Origin: JBBSJZ01 sp041751935
GTDB taxonomy: Bacteria; Planctomycetota; Planctomycetia; Pirellulales; Pirellulaceae
DNA: 64,000 nucleotides
Assembly (NCBI GenBank): GCA_041751935.1
Contig: JBGSIA010000201.1
Coordinates: forward strand, 1-64,000
Direction of reading: 5' to 3'
The stretch's first letter is position 1. Each line of letters starts with the position of its first letter. Made by a program: the position numbers and the translations under genes. Of this stretch, positions 39,601 through 45,999 are shown in pieces. The notes under the pieces were generated by a model. That model made no database searches, was not told the origin of the DNA, and worked only from the letters and a program-made list of their open reading frames with translations.

Positions 39601-41090
39601 CGGCCGGGATCACGATCTTCGGCGCGGACGCGGGTGACTACAGCGGCCACTGCGTGCGTAGCGCGGGTGACTTGAACGGCGACGGCTTCGACGACCTGCT
39701 GATCGGGGCTCCCTTTGCGGATGCGTCGGGGAACGCCAAATCATCTGCGGGTGACAGTTACGTGATTTTCGGGGGGGCGTCGCTGCCGGCGACGATCGAC
39801 CTGGCCAGTCTTGGGACGGCCGGGATCACGATCTTCGGCGCGGACGTGGGTGACCATAGCGGCTATTGGGTGAGCAGCGCGGGGGACGTCAACGGCGACG
39901 GCTTCGACGACCTGCTGATCGGGGCCCTGAATGCCGATGCGTCGGAGAACGCCAAATCGAATGCGGGTGAGAGTTACGTGATCTTCGGAGGAAACTTTAC
40001 TTCGGCAGTAACGCATCCGGGGACTGCGGCGGCCGAGACCCTGACCGGATCAGCAGGAGTCGATGTAATGATCGGCGACCGAGGCGACGACACACTGGTT
40101 GGCGACGGTGGAGCCGACGTGCTGATCGGCGGACAGGGGAACGACATCCTTACAGTCAACGATCTGAATTTTAAACGCATCGTCGGCGGCACGGGGACCG
40201 ACACGCTCCGTCTGGATGGCAGCGGCCTGCACCTGGACCTCACCACGATCGCTGACAACCGCATCCAAGGAGTCGAACAAATCGACCTCACCGGCAGCGG
40301 CGACAACACGCTGACGCTCGATCTGCAGGAAGTGCTCAACATCAGCGACGAATCCAACACACTGCTAGTCCGCCGCAACATGGGTGACACCGTCATCATC
40401 GGCTCCGGCTGGACGCAGGGTACCAACGAGACCATCGGTCCCGACACGTTCGAGGTATACACCCAAGGCGCCGCGACACTCAAGGTTCAGGCCGTTGCTG
40501 TGTTTGAGTTCAATCAAAACATACAACTTGGAAATGGCTCGAATCAACGTTCCAGCGTTCGTAGTTTGACCGTAAACTTCGACGAAGCGATCGAATTCGA
40601 CACTGGCGCGTTTCAAGTCTTCCGGCGTGATCAAGACATCCATGGACAATTGCTGTTGGTCCCTGTGAACACGAGCGTATCACTTGCACCCGTCGCGGGA
40701 GGCATGACCGCTACGTTGACATTTTCCGGCAGCCAGACTCGTGGCAGCGGATCACTGATTGACGGTAACTACCAATTGGTGCTCAACGGCAATCTCATTC
40801 GCAAAGCCGGTACGACGATGATGCTCGATGCCGATGGCGATGGCGCTGCCGGAGGCCAATACGTCTACGGCGCACAAGCTACCGACCAATTTTTCGCGCT
40901 ATATGGCGATATCAATGGTGATCGAGTCCTTGATACGGTCGACTTCATTGCATTTCGCAGCGCGTACCGAAGGTCCCTAGGCAATCCTGCCTATCGAGAA
41001 GAATTCGACTTCAACGATGACGGCGTCATCGATCAGAACGACTACATCCAGTTTCGAAATCTATACACCAAAAGACTGAACTTCAAATGA
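33681..41090 (+). CDS. Giant secreted FG-GAP/RTX-like/Calx-beta/dockerin protein
   Basis: 2469 residues. The N-terminus has a basic segment and LIESLEGRRLL, the planctomycete extracellular-protein signal. Three blocks follow, each of exactly seven FG-GAP repeats of about 72 residues (41-539, 709-1213, 1605-2109), with the calcium-loop consensus DVNGDGFDDLLIGA in each. Seven such repeats form one integrin-alpha-type beta-propeller. Each block is followed by a linker with RTX-like nonapeptides (GADVLIGGQGNDIL) and a conserved beta region ending ATLKVQAV or similar. Between blocks two and three lie two Calx-beta domains (about 1378-1603). The end has an Ig-like domain (about 2280-2400) and a type I dockerin (GDINGDRVLDTVDF, then FDFNDDGVIDQNDY). 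Probable calcium-dependent adhesion or surface protein. ATG 33681, GGGA upstream. The blocks are very similar at DNA level. Confidence 0.9.
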   Translation: MKPSNHLSKLRKRIFGEKRTSKPQRRRLLIESLEGRRLLTTIDLAALTAAQGTTIFGVEANDRSGISVSSAGDVNGDGFDDLLIGAYLADGSGNAKSNAGESYVIFGEASLPATIDLASLGTAGITIFGADMNDNSGISVSIAGDVNGDGFDDLLIGAFFAESSAGESYVIFGGASLPTTIDLASLGTAGVTIFGADSSDLSGDSVSSAGDVNGDGFDDLLIGARHAAASGNGKDKAGDSYVIVGGASLPTAIDLASLGTAGVTIFGAEAYDRSGKSVSSAGDVNGDGFDDLLIGTPFADALGNAKDNAGDSYVIFGGASLPATIDLASLGTAGITIIGADAGDYSGFSVSSAGDINGDGFDDFLIGAYRADALGNAKSNAGDSYVIFGGASLSATIDLANLGTGGVTIFGSDAVDSSGRSVSNAGDVNGDGFDDLLIGARGAAASGNAKLGSGDSYVIFGGASLSATIDLASLGMPGITFFGADAFDSSGGSVSSAGDVNGDGVDDVLIGAVFADALANAKSSAGESYVIFGGNFTGSVTHPGTNAAETLTGTAGADVMVGDQGGDTLVGGGGADVLIGGQGNDILAISDPTFKRIVGGTDTDTLRLDGSGLNLDLITIADNRILGLEQIDITGSGDNTLTLDLQEVLNISDESNTLLVRRNTGDTVNIGSGWTQGTNETIGADTFEVYTQGAATLKVQAVAALQITTIDLAALTAAQGTTIFGADAGDLSGLSVSSAGDVNGDGFDDLLIGAPTADASGNAKSDAGESYVIFGGATLQPTIDLANLGTAGITIFGADANDKSGDSVSSAGDVNGDGFDDLLIGARTADASGNTKNGAGDSYVIFGGAALPTTINLANLGTAGITIFGADPLDQSGFSVSNAGDVNGDGFDDLVIGAFAADASGNAKLTAGDNYVIFGGSSLPTTINLATLGTAGITIFGAEANDRSGRSVSSVGDVNGDGFDDLLIGAYYADASGNAKFAAGDSYVIFGGVSLPTMIDLANLGTAGITIFGADAYDRSGYSVSSAGDMNGDGFDDLLIGARNADSSGNGKSDAGDSYVVFGGSSLPPTLDLANLGTAGITIFGADANDQSGRAVSSAGDVNGDGFDDLLIGAKSAAASGNAKVGAGESYVLFGGAALAATLDLANLGTGGVTIFGADALDQSAYSVSSAGDVNGDGFDDLLIGAVWADASGDAKSLAGDSYVIFGGDFTAAVTHQGTSAGETLTGTAGADVMIGDRGDDTLIGDGGADVLIGGQGNDILAVSDLTFQRIVGGTGTDTLRLDGSGLHLDLTTIADNRILGIEQIDITGSGDNTLTLDLQEVLNISDESNTLIVRRNVGDTVNIGAGWTQDPNQTIGPDTFEVFTQGQAVVKLQATITPTLTINDVSVTEGNAGSVNAVFTVTLSAASGQSVSVNYATANDTAVAPGDYTANSNTLTFAPGETTKTITVLVQGDLLDEVNETFFVNLSSATNATISDSQGQGTITDDDATPTLAINDVTVTEGNAGSVNATFTVTLSAASGQSVTVNYATANSTAVAPGDYTSTSGTLTFAAGETSKTIVVPVLGDTLDEAEETFFVNLTSPTHATLADGQGQGTITDDDDITFVIDLAALTVAQGTTIFGADAGDQSGFAVSSAGDVNGDGFDDLLIGARYADASGNAKLGAGDSYVIFGGDSLPATIDLANLGIAGITIFGADAGDQSGRSVSSAGDVNGDGFDDLLIGASSADGSGDAKLGAGDIYVIFGGASLPATIDLASLGTAGITIFGANVNDASGRSVSSVGDVNGDGFDDLLIGANFADASGNGKAQAGDIYVIFGGASLPVTIDLASLGTAGITIFGADGGDLSGSSVSSAGDVNGDGFDDLLIGAYHAAASGNGKAQAGDSYVIFGGASLPTTIDLVSLGTAGITIFGAEAGDNSGFSVSSAGDVNGDGFDDVLIGAIRADGSGNSKLIAGDGYVIFGGPSVPTTIDLASLGTAGITIFGADAGDYSGHCVRSAGDLNGDGFDDLLIGAPFADASGNAKSSAGDSYVIFGGASLPATIDLASLGTAGITIFGADVGDHSGYWVSSAGDVNGDGFDDLLIGALNADASENAKSNAGESYVIFGGNFTSAVTHPGTAAAETLTGSAGVDVMIGDRGDDTLVGDGGADVLIGGQGNDILTVNDLNFKRIVGGTGTDTLRLDGSGLHLDLTTIADNRIQGVEQIDLTGSGDNTLTLDLQEVLNISDESNTLLVRRNMGDTVIIGSGWTQGTNETIGPDTFEVYTQGAATLKVQAVAVFEFNQNIQLGNGSNQRSSVRSLTVNFDEAIEFDTGAFQVFRRDQDIHGQLLLVPVNTSVSLAPVAGGMTATLTFSGSQTRGSGSLIDGNYQLVLNGNLIRKAGTTMMLDADGDGAAGGQYVYGAQATDQFFALYGDINGDRVLDTVDFIAFRSAYRRSLGNPAYREEFDFNDDGVIDQNDYIQFRNLYTKRLNFK
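33801..40007 (+). repeat. Internal coding repeats, 21 units of about 216 bp in three sevens
   Basis: Block A is 33801-35297, block B 35805-37319 and block C 38493-40007. Each unit starts with ATCGACCTGGCC or a close variant and contains GACGTCAACGGCGACGGCTT or close variants. The first unit of every block begins with a distinct version (AALTAAQGTT or AALTVAQGTT), and the linkers after the blocks are also near copies. Unit 2 of block A lacks about seven codons. The pattern indicates duplication of whole propellers. Confidence 0.95.
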
Positions 41091-41158
41091 AGACAACATC
41101 CGTCTTGAGCAGCACAGTTGATTTCGTGTCCTGAAGCTTGGTCTGTGGGCTGTTTACT

Positions 41159-41239
41159 ATGCCCCAAGACATTACGTGTGCAAACTGTTCGGCTAAGGCA
41201 ACTGTCCCAGATAGAGCCAAAGGTAAAGTCGGGAAATGA
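41159..41239 (+). other. Upstream zinc-ribbon half interrupted by in-frame TGA codons
   Basis: ATG 41159 opens a 26-residue frame, MPQDITCANCSAKATVPDRA and six more, ending at TGA 41237-41239. It looks like the first half of a planctomycete zinc ribbon (CxxC, then about 16 residues). The frame continues without any shift into the 41273 gene, passing TGA 41237 and TGA 41246, which are separated by two Lys codons: K-TGA-K-K-TGA. The second CxxC is expected exactly there. Either both Cys codons mutated to stops, or TGA is recoded, for example as selenocysteine. No good ribosome site precedes ATG 41159. Confidence 0.5.
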
Positions 41240-41259
41240 AAGAAATGAAGCGAAAAGGC

Positions 41260-41285
41260 CACGGAGGAAAAAATGACAATCCGTG
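41260..41285 (+). promoter_or_regulatory. Hairpin placing the ribosome site and start codon in its loop
   Basis: CACGGA (41260-41265) pairs with TCCGTG (41280-41285), leaving a 14-nt loop that contains the ATG at 41273. Most of the GGAGG ribosome site is in the stem. It begins 11 nt after the second TGA and 20 nt after the first. Confidence 0.35.
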
Positions 41286-42040
41286 TGCAGTGTGATTGCG
41301 GTGCAAGTTTCAAAACCAAACCAGCTCTTGTTGATCGAGTTGTCAAGTGTCCGAAATGCCAAGGCGATCTTGCAATCATCGCGCCAATCGACACAGCAAT
41401 AAACGTTGTGGAAAGCGCGTCGTTCGAAGGCATGCCTGAATTCGCTGAACTCACGACACCAGTGAAATCAGCTCCAGTCCATGTTCCACGACCAACGGCT
41501 TCCGATCAAAACGCTCCGGTGCATGCTTTTGCTTCTAAACCGTCAACGTTAAACTCAGCGGACCGGGCGTTGTTGGCAGCGGGTGCGGATCTCGGCCCAG
41601 TCAAGAAATCCTTCACGGGACCAAAATGGGGACCAACCTGCATCAGCATCTATGGGCTGGTGCTTATGTGGTCCGCAGGAATCATCGGAGCCACCAATGT
41701 GTTAGGAGGCATCTGGATAGTCGTGCGAATTATCAACAGTGCAAAACCTGAAACGGTTCTTCAAGAAACTTTTGTCTCCATGTTGTTCATCGGTTTGGTC
41801 GCCTTCCAAACCCTGTGGTGGATCATGTTGCTTCGGATTGGTATCGGGCTCGTCAACAACGAACGAACCGCCGTCCACGGTCTGGCCGTCATCGCAGCGC
41901 TCTACATTGGATTGGGTTATTGGCTAATGGACTCGCATCAAACAATCGGAATTGCCGTGATGGCAATTTTCAGCCTCTTGCTTCTACCGCCAACCGTCAT
42001 CGGCTACCTTTGCTACGGTCAGTTTGAAGAAGTTCAATAA
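41273..42040 (+). CDS. Zinc-ribbon protein with four predicted membrane helices
   Basis: No family assigned. The N-terminus is a zinc ribbon with Cys at 7, 9, 26 and 29 (CDCG, then KCPKC). A Pro/Ser/Thr-rich linker follows (about 55-110), then four hydrophobic segments (ISIYGLVLMWSAGIIGATNV, LFIGLVAFQTLWWIMLLRIG, GLAVIAALYIGLGYWLM, GIAVMAIFSLLLLPPTVIGY). 255 residues from ATG 41273, with a strong GGAGG ribosome site 5-6 nt upstream. The frame is open upstream through two TGA codons to 41159, and this extension encodes what looks like an additional zinc ribbon. Planctomycetes have many such ribbon-plus-membrane proteins of unknown role. Confidence 0.75.
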   Translation: MTIRVQCDCGASFKTKPALVDRVVKCPKCQGDLAIIAPIDTAINVVESASFEGMPEFAELTTPVKSAPVHVPRPTASDQNAPVHAFASKPSTLNSADRALLAAGADLGPVKKSFTGPKWGPTCISIYGLVLMWSAGIIGATNVLGGIWIVVRIINSAKPETVLQETFVSMLFIGLVAFQTLWWIMLLRIGIGLVNNERTAVHGLAVIAALYIGLGYWLMDSHQTIGIAVMAIFSLLLLPPTVIGYLCYGQFEEVQ

Positions 42041-42084
42041 CCGAAAACTCCAAACGACCTTTGACTGTTGCACAACAGGTACCG

Positions 42085-42837
42085 TTACAGTTTATCAACC
42101 ACGCTCCGCCAAGTCTTAGCCATCAACGCGTGACCGGCGAGTGTGGGATGGACGCCGTCGCCCGCCCAGTACTTTGGCGGCGCAGTCTGTAGCGCTTCAT
42201 CAAACATCGTCTGGAATGGAACCAAGTCCAACTTAAAGTCAGCCGCAACTTGGTTCGCCGCCATCCGACGCTCATCGAATTCGGGGAACCACATATCCGT
42301 CACTGCGCCACAGCGAAGCACAAATGGTTCACAAATAACAATTCGAGTTTTGGGCAACGCCTTCTGCGTCCGCTCAATCAATGCCGAAAATCCTGTCCGA
42401 TAATCCTCAACCGTGCCGTCGTATTTTCCGTTGAGCTTGTGCCAAATATCGTTGACGCCAATCAGAATGCTCAATACGTCTGGCTTGATCGCGATACAAT
42501 CCTCTTCCCAACGTTTGTCCAAGTCGGGCACCTTATTGCCACTGATCCCGCGATTGAAGATCTGTACCCCGCTCGCTGCACGATCTCGCAATAGCTCGCT
42601 GGCGATCAACATTGGATATCCGTTTCCTAGTGCAACCGAATCGTTCGCCTGTTTGCGATTTCGATCGCGTCCGGCGTCAGTGATCGAGTCGCCTTGAAAC
42701 AAAATGACCTGGCCAGGGGCTCCGGTGGGCTGGTCGCTGTCGGCCGCCATCACGTTCGATGCTGGCCAAGTCGCTGCGGTCGCGGCAAGTGCTAGAGAAC
42801 CCTTCAACAAGTTACGACGGGTGGTCGAATCGTTCAT
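42085..42837 (-). CDS. Tat-exported SGNH/GDSL hydrolase
   Basis: Predicted periplasmic esterase or lipase of the SGNH fold, perhaps acting on acetylated polysaccharides. ATG 42837 gives 250 residues with a Tat-type signal (STTRRNLLKGSLALAATAA). Block I is FQGDSITDAG with nucleophile S51, block II has the Gly in NRGISGN, block III is IGVNDIW, and block V is GDGVHPT with D227 and H230. The open frame extends to 42999 but the upstream part has no signal character. It is divergent from the ABC exporter gene (191-bp gap) and convergent with the zinc-ribbon gene. Confidence 0.9.
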   Translation of the reverse strand: MNDSTTRRNLLKGSLALAATAATWPASNVMAADSDQPTGAPGQVILFQGDSITDAGRDRNRKQANDSVALGNGYPMLIASELLRDRAASGVQIFNRGISGNKVPDLDKRWEEDCIAIKPDVLSILIGVNDIWHKLNGKYDGTVEDYRTGFSALIERTQKALPKTRIVICEPFVLRCGAVTDMWFPEFDERRMAANQVAADFKLDLVPFQTMFDEALQTAPPKYWAGDGVHPTLAGHALMAKTWRSVVDKL

Positions 42838-43028
42838 CTGTTTTCGCTCGAATAGGAAATTTCTGGGAAGCGAGACCGGAAACTCGCGGTCGATAGGTCT
42901 CCATTGTGGATCGCAAGGTTGCTGAAAACAACACCACGCGACTGGTTCCAAAAACGTAACCGTCGTAATATACCGATTGAAAGGCGTCTGTCGCTTCAAT
43001 CGTTACAACCGTTTCCGCATCTCGCCGC

Positions 43029-44891
43029 TTGCAATTGTCTACCGCCTTCGACGCTTTACCCGGCAACAGTCTCTCGGGCACCTATTTGTCCAGTGACGTC
43101 GTTGTGCGTCGATTGTTGCGATTAGCCTGGCGCTACCGCTCGTGGTGTGCAGCCATGCTGCTGTTGCAAGCAATCCTGATGGCGTTGGCGGTGTTGCTTG
43201 TCCAGATCGGAGGTCTGGCAATCGACATCATTCGATTTCACGCTGGAGCCACGCTCGTGGTTCCTCAACTGCCGCTGGGTATTTCCTTTCCGGACACTTG
43301 GACACCCATGCTGCAAGCCAGTTCGTTGGCGGTGGCGATGATGCTTGTGTCCGGCGTTAGAGCAGTCTTGAATTTTATTTACGCGCTTGTCGCTGGTACT
43401 CTTGTCCATCGCAAAATTGTGGTCGACCTCCGCGCCGAAGTTTACGCTAAACTCCAGCGATTGAGCTTGCGGTTCTACAACGATCGCCCGGCCGGAACGA
43501 TTATCAATCGCGTTACCGGCGATGTGCAAGCGACGCGCACGTTCATTGACGGTGTGCTGATCCAACTTTCAATCTTGGCGATGTCGCTGGTGTTTTATCT
43601 GACCTTCATGATTCGCATCGACCCCTGGCTGACGTTGGTCTGCTTGGCAACGACGCCCGTGGTTTGGTGGACGAGCATGCGATTCTCGCAAGTGGTGCGT
43701 CCAATGTACGACCACACTCGGCACCTGATGGATTCGCTCGTCTTGCGTGTCGCCGAGACCGTCGATGGTGTTACCGTGATCAAGTCGCTCGGTCGGCAAC
43801 AGGCAGAAATCGATCGCTTCCGTGACGCGAACAACAATGTACAAAATCAGCAGCAAGATGTCTTTCGCCGAGTCAGCCGATTCAGTGCGATGACGCAGTT
43901 CCTCACGCAGGTCAATTTGGTGGTACTTTTAATCTACGGCGGCTATTTGGTCTCGCTGGATCGTCTTGCTTTAGGCACCGGCCTGATCGTGTTCGCCGGT
44001 CTGTTGCAACAGTTCAGCAACCAAGTCAGCAGCCTTTCAGGGTTGGCGGGCACGATTCAACAGTCACTTACCGGTGCTCGCCGAGTCTTTGAAGTTCTCG
44101 ATGCGCCAGAAGAAGTGATGCCGCCGACGAACCCGTTTGTTCCCGTTACCGTCAATGGCGAAATCGAGTTCAAAGGCGTTTGGTTTGAATATGTCGCGGG
44201 CACACCCGTGCTGCAAGACATATCGCTTCACATCAATCCTGGCGAGCGGATCGCGATCCTTGGTGCAGTGGGACAGGGTAAGTCGACGCTGCTCAGTTTA
44301 ATACCGCGATTCTTCGATCCCCAATGCGGCGTGATCGAAGTCGATGGCGTGGATGTACGTAAGTGGGAACCGCGGAAACTTCGCCGCAGCGTCGCACTGG
44401 TACTGCAAGAACCGCTGCTATTGAGCAACACAATCGGTGCGAACATTGCATTTGGTCTGCCCGACGCATCACGCGAACAGGTGCGCATGGCTGCGCGACT
44501 CGCCGCAGCTCATAACTTTATCGAGGCGACACCGGACGGCTACGACACGATGCTCGGCCAGTACGGAATGTCGCTCTCTGGTGGCCAACGACAGCGCCTC
44601 GCTCTTGCTCGTGCGCTGCTCACCGACCCTGCAATTTTGCTCCTGGATGATCCCGTTTCAGCAATCGATCCCCAAACGGAACACGAGATCATGAGCGCAA
44701 TCGACAGCGCATCCAAGGGACGGACAACGTTGATCGTCGCTCATCGGCTCAGTACGCTGCGAAACGCCTCCCGAGTCGTCGTCTTGCGCGGTGGACGCAT
44801 TGTTCAAACAGGGACCCACGATCAACTGTTACGAGAACCGGGACCGTATCGGCTCGTCGCTGAGAGCCAAGGGATTGAACTGCCTTCGTGA
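43029..44891 (+). CDS. ABC exporter, fused membrane and ATPase domains
   Basis: MsbA/LmrA-type half-transporter, probably for a lipid, peptide or drug. The membrane domain, residues about 30-340, has six helices and a typical coupling region (LQRLSLRFYNDRPAGTIINRVTGDV). The ATPase domain has Walker A GAVGQGKST, Q-loop VLQEPLLL, signature LSGGQRQR, Walker B AILLLDDPVSA and the His switch VAHRLS. The residue after the Walker B Asp is Asp instead of the catalytic Glu, as seen in degenerate sites of heterodimeric exporters, yet no partner gene is adjacent. Start: no ATG fits; TTG 43029 is given, with GTG 43104 as an alternative. 620 residues. Confidence 0.9.
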   Translation: MQLSTAFDALPGNSLSGTYLSSDVVVRRLLRLAWRYRSWCAAMLLLQAILMALAVLLVQIGGLAIDIIRFHAGATLVVPQLPLGISFPDTWTPMLQASSLAVAMMLVSGVRAVLNFIYALVAGTLVHRKIVVDLRAEVYAKLQRLSLRFYNDRPAGTIINRVTGDVQATRTFIDGVLIQLSILAMSLVFYLTFMIRIDPWLTLVCLATTPVVWWTSMRFSQVVRPMYDHTRHLMDSLVLRVAETVDGVTVIKSLGRQQAEIDRFRDANNNVQNQQQDVFRRVSRFSAMTQFLTQVNLVVLLIYGGYLVSLDRLALGTGLIVFAGLLQQFSNQVSSLSGLAGTIQQSLTGARRVFEVLDAPEEVMPPTNPFVPVTVNGEIEFKGVWFEYVAGTPVLQDISLHINPGERIAILGAVGQGKSTLLSLIPRFFDPQCGVIEVDGVDVRKWEPRKLRRSVALVLQEPLLLSNTIGANIAFGLPDASREQVRMAARLAAAHNFIEATPDGYDTMLGQYGMSLSGGQRQRLALARALLTDPAILLLDDPVSAIDPQTEHEIMSAIDSASKGRTTLIVAHRLSTLRNASRVVVLRGGRIVQTGTHDQLLREPGPYRLVAESQGIELPS

Positions 44892-44925
44892 AAGCCTTCC
44901 TTCGTGAAAGCCTTCCGTCGTGAAA
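44882..44925 (+). repeat. Short tandem repeat overlapping the ABC exporter stop
   Basis: Units GCCTTCGTGAAA, GCCTTCCTTCGTGAAA and GCCTTCCGTCGTGAAA (12, 16 and 16 bp) follow one another. The first contains the TGA stop codon (44889-44891). It may be a slippage or duplication product. Confidence 0.7.
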
Positions 44926-45105
44926 GTCGATGCTGACAAAAAGAGGCATCGAGCGAGCGCTGCATTACGATTATCTAACACAACGATCATTCGCATTGCG
45001 ATACCGAACGTGACATTCTGAAGTAGCCTGGGCACCGGAGGACGGCAAATTGGCTGAGGAAAACACATCCGAAGAACTCGCGTGCATGCAAATGTTGTGC
45101 TCGTG

Positions 45106-45327
45106 CTACAGAATTCCGCCGTGTGTTCGGATTGGCGTCAAGTGGCTGGGCGAATCCAAGAACCAAAATCGCTCCCATTCGTCGACGAGCGATCGCAGGT
45201 CTTCGGAGGTGTAGAGCAATTGTTGCACACGACGTTCTGGTCGAGTCGAGTAAATGGGCACGAAACAGCCGACGCTCGTCGTCAGACAAATGGCCAAAAA
45301 AGCGAACTGCATCAGGCGTCGCATCAT
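45106..45327 (-). CDS. Small planctomycete lipoprotein
   Basis: 73 residues. A signal peptide (MMRRLMQFAFLAICLTTSVG) is followed by Cys, a lipobox-like site, so membrane anchoring is likely. The mature part contains QQLLYTSEDLRSLVDEWERF and ends PSHLTPIRTHGGIL, which I recognise as a conserved planctomycete pattern of unknown function. ATG 45327 has a strong CGGAGG ribosome site 6-7 nt upstream. It lies 34 bp downstream of the HU-type gene on the same strand and is probably cotranscribed. Confidence 0.8.
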   Translation of the reverse strand: MMRRLMQFAFLAICLTTSVGCFVPIYSTRPERRVQQLLYTSEDLRSLVDEWERFWFLDSPSHLTPIRTHGGIL

Positions 45328-45361
45328 GCGTTCCTCCGTGAACTTTCGTGTCAGTAAGTCT

Positions 45362-45760
45362 TCATGCGTCGTCCCAACGTCCGCTTGGTCGCGGCGGTGG
45401 GTTCAATCGCGTTGTAGGTAATTCGGTGTTGTCGAGCCCTGTGGGGTCGACGTTTTCGGCATCACTGATGCCTGTCGCCTCGTCCAAATCCCGAATCCGA
45501 GCTTCCATGGTTTTGCCCGGTTTGAACGTCACCACAAATTTCCGCGGTACCACGACTTGCTGGCCAGTCCTCGGGTTTCTCGCTTTGCGAGCCGCCCGCG
45601 GTTTGACCTCGAAAACGCCGAAATTTCTCAATTCGATTCGACGTTCTCGTACCAGGGATTCAATGATGGCGTCAAAGGTCTTCTGTACGATTTCTTTGGT
45701 CTGTTGTTGAGTCAGTCCGACTTCTTCGGAGATCGTTCGCACGATGTCTTTTTTCGTCAC
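45362..45760 (-). CDS. HU/IHF-family DNA-binding protein with C-terminal extension
   Basis: Histone-like DNA-bending protein. Residues 1-92 match HU: MTKKDIVRTISEEVGLTQQQ, the FDAIIESLVRERRIELRNFGVFEVKPRAARKARNPRTG arm region containing the DNA-intercalating loop, and VPRKFVVTFKPGKTM. Forty more residues rich in Asp, Pro and Thr follow, longer than classical HU (90-99). The start is GTG 45760 with AGGGAG about 7 nt upstream. A plausible vegetative promoter lies at 45845-45873. The gene is divergent from the thioesterase gene and leads into the small lipoprotein gene. Confidence 0.9.
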   Translation of the reverse strand: MTKKDIVRTISEEVGLTQQQTKEIVQKTFDAIIESLVRERRIELRNFGVFEVKPRAARKARNPRTGQQVVVPRKFVVTFKPGKTMEARIRDLDEATGISDAENVDPTGLDNTELPTTRLNPPPRPSGRWDDA

Positions 45761-45844
45761 TCGTGACTCCCTGGCAAAATCGCCTTTACAGCGTTAGACG
45801 ATCGTTGTAAACCCTTAGCCGCATTCGACTTAAACATGGAGCCA

Positions 45845-45873
45845 AGTCTAGAGGCGACAATTCGGATCGTCAA
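45845..45873 (-). promoter_or_regulatory. Candidate sigma-70-type promoter of the HU gene
   Basis: On the minus strand TTGACG (45868-45873), a 17-bp spacer and TAGACT (45845-45850). It is about 85 bp upstream of the GTG start. Confidence 0.45.
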
Positions 45874-45999
45874 GATCGTCCACCGGCGTTTGCGTGAAAC
45901 TTGTCCCACGCTGTATCGCCAGCGTTGCCTTGTGATCTCTATCGACCGTTATAACCGTCACGATTAGCAAAATCGGAAAAGAAGTACACGAGAACTGCA

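Noticed and set aside
33801..40007. Regular repeats that might suggest a CRISPR array or satellite
   Set aside because: The period is about 216 bp, units are coding in one open frame and variable throughout; there are no short identical repeats with unique spacers.
34011..40483. Many antisense open frames of 65-200 codons across the giant gene
   Set aside because: They recur once per repeat unit with near-identical translations, a by-product of codon bias on the coding strand.
45082..45357. 91-codon plus-strand frame opposite the small lipoprotein
   Set aside because: The minus frame has a strong ribosome site, signal peptide and a recognisable conserved pattern.
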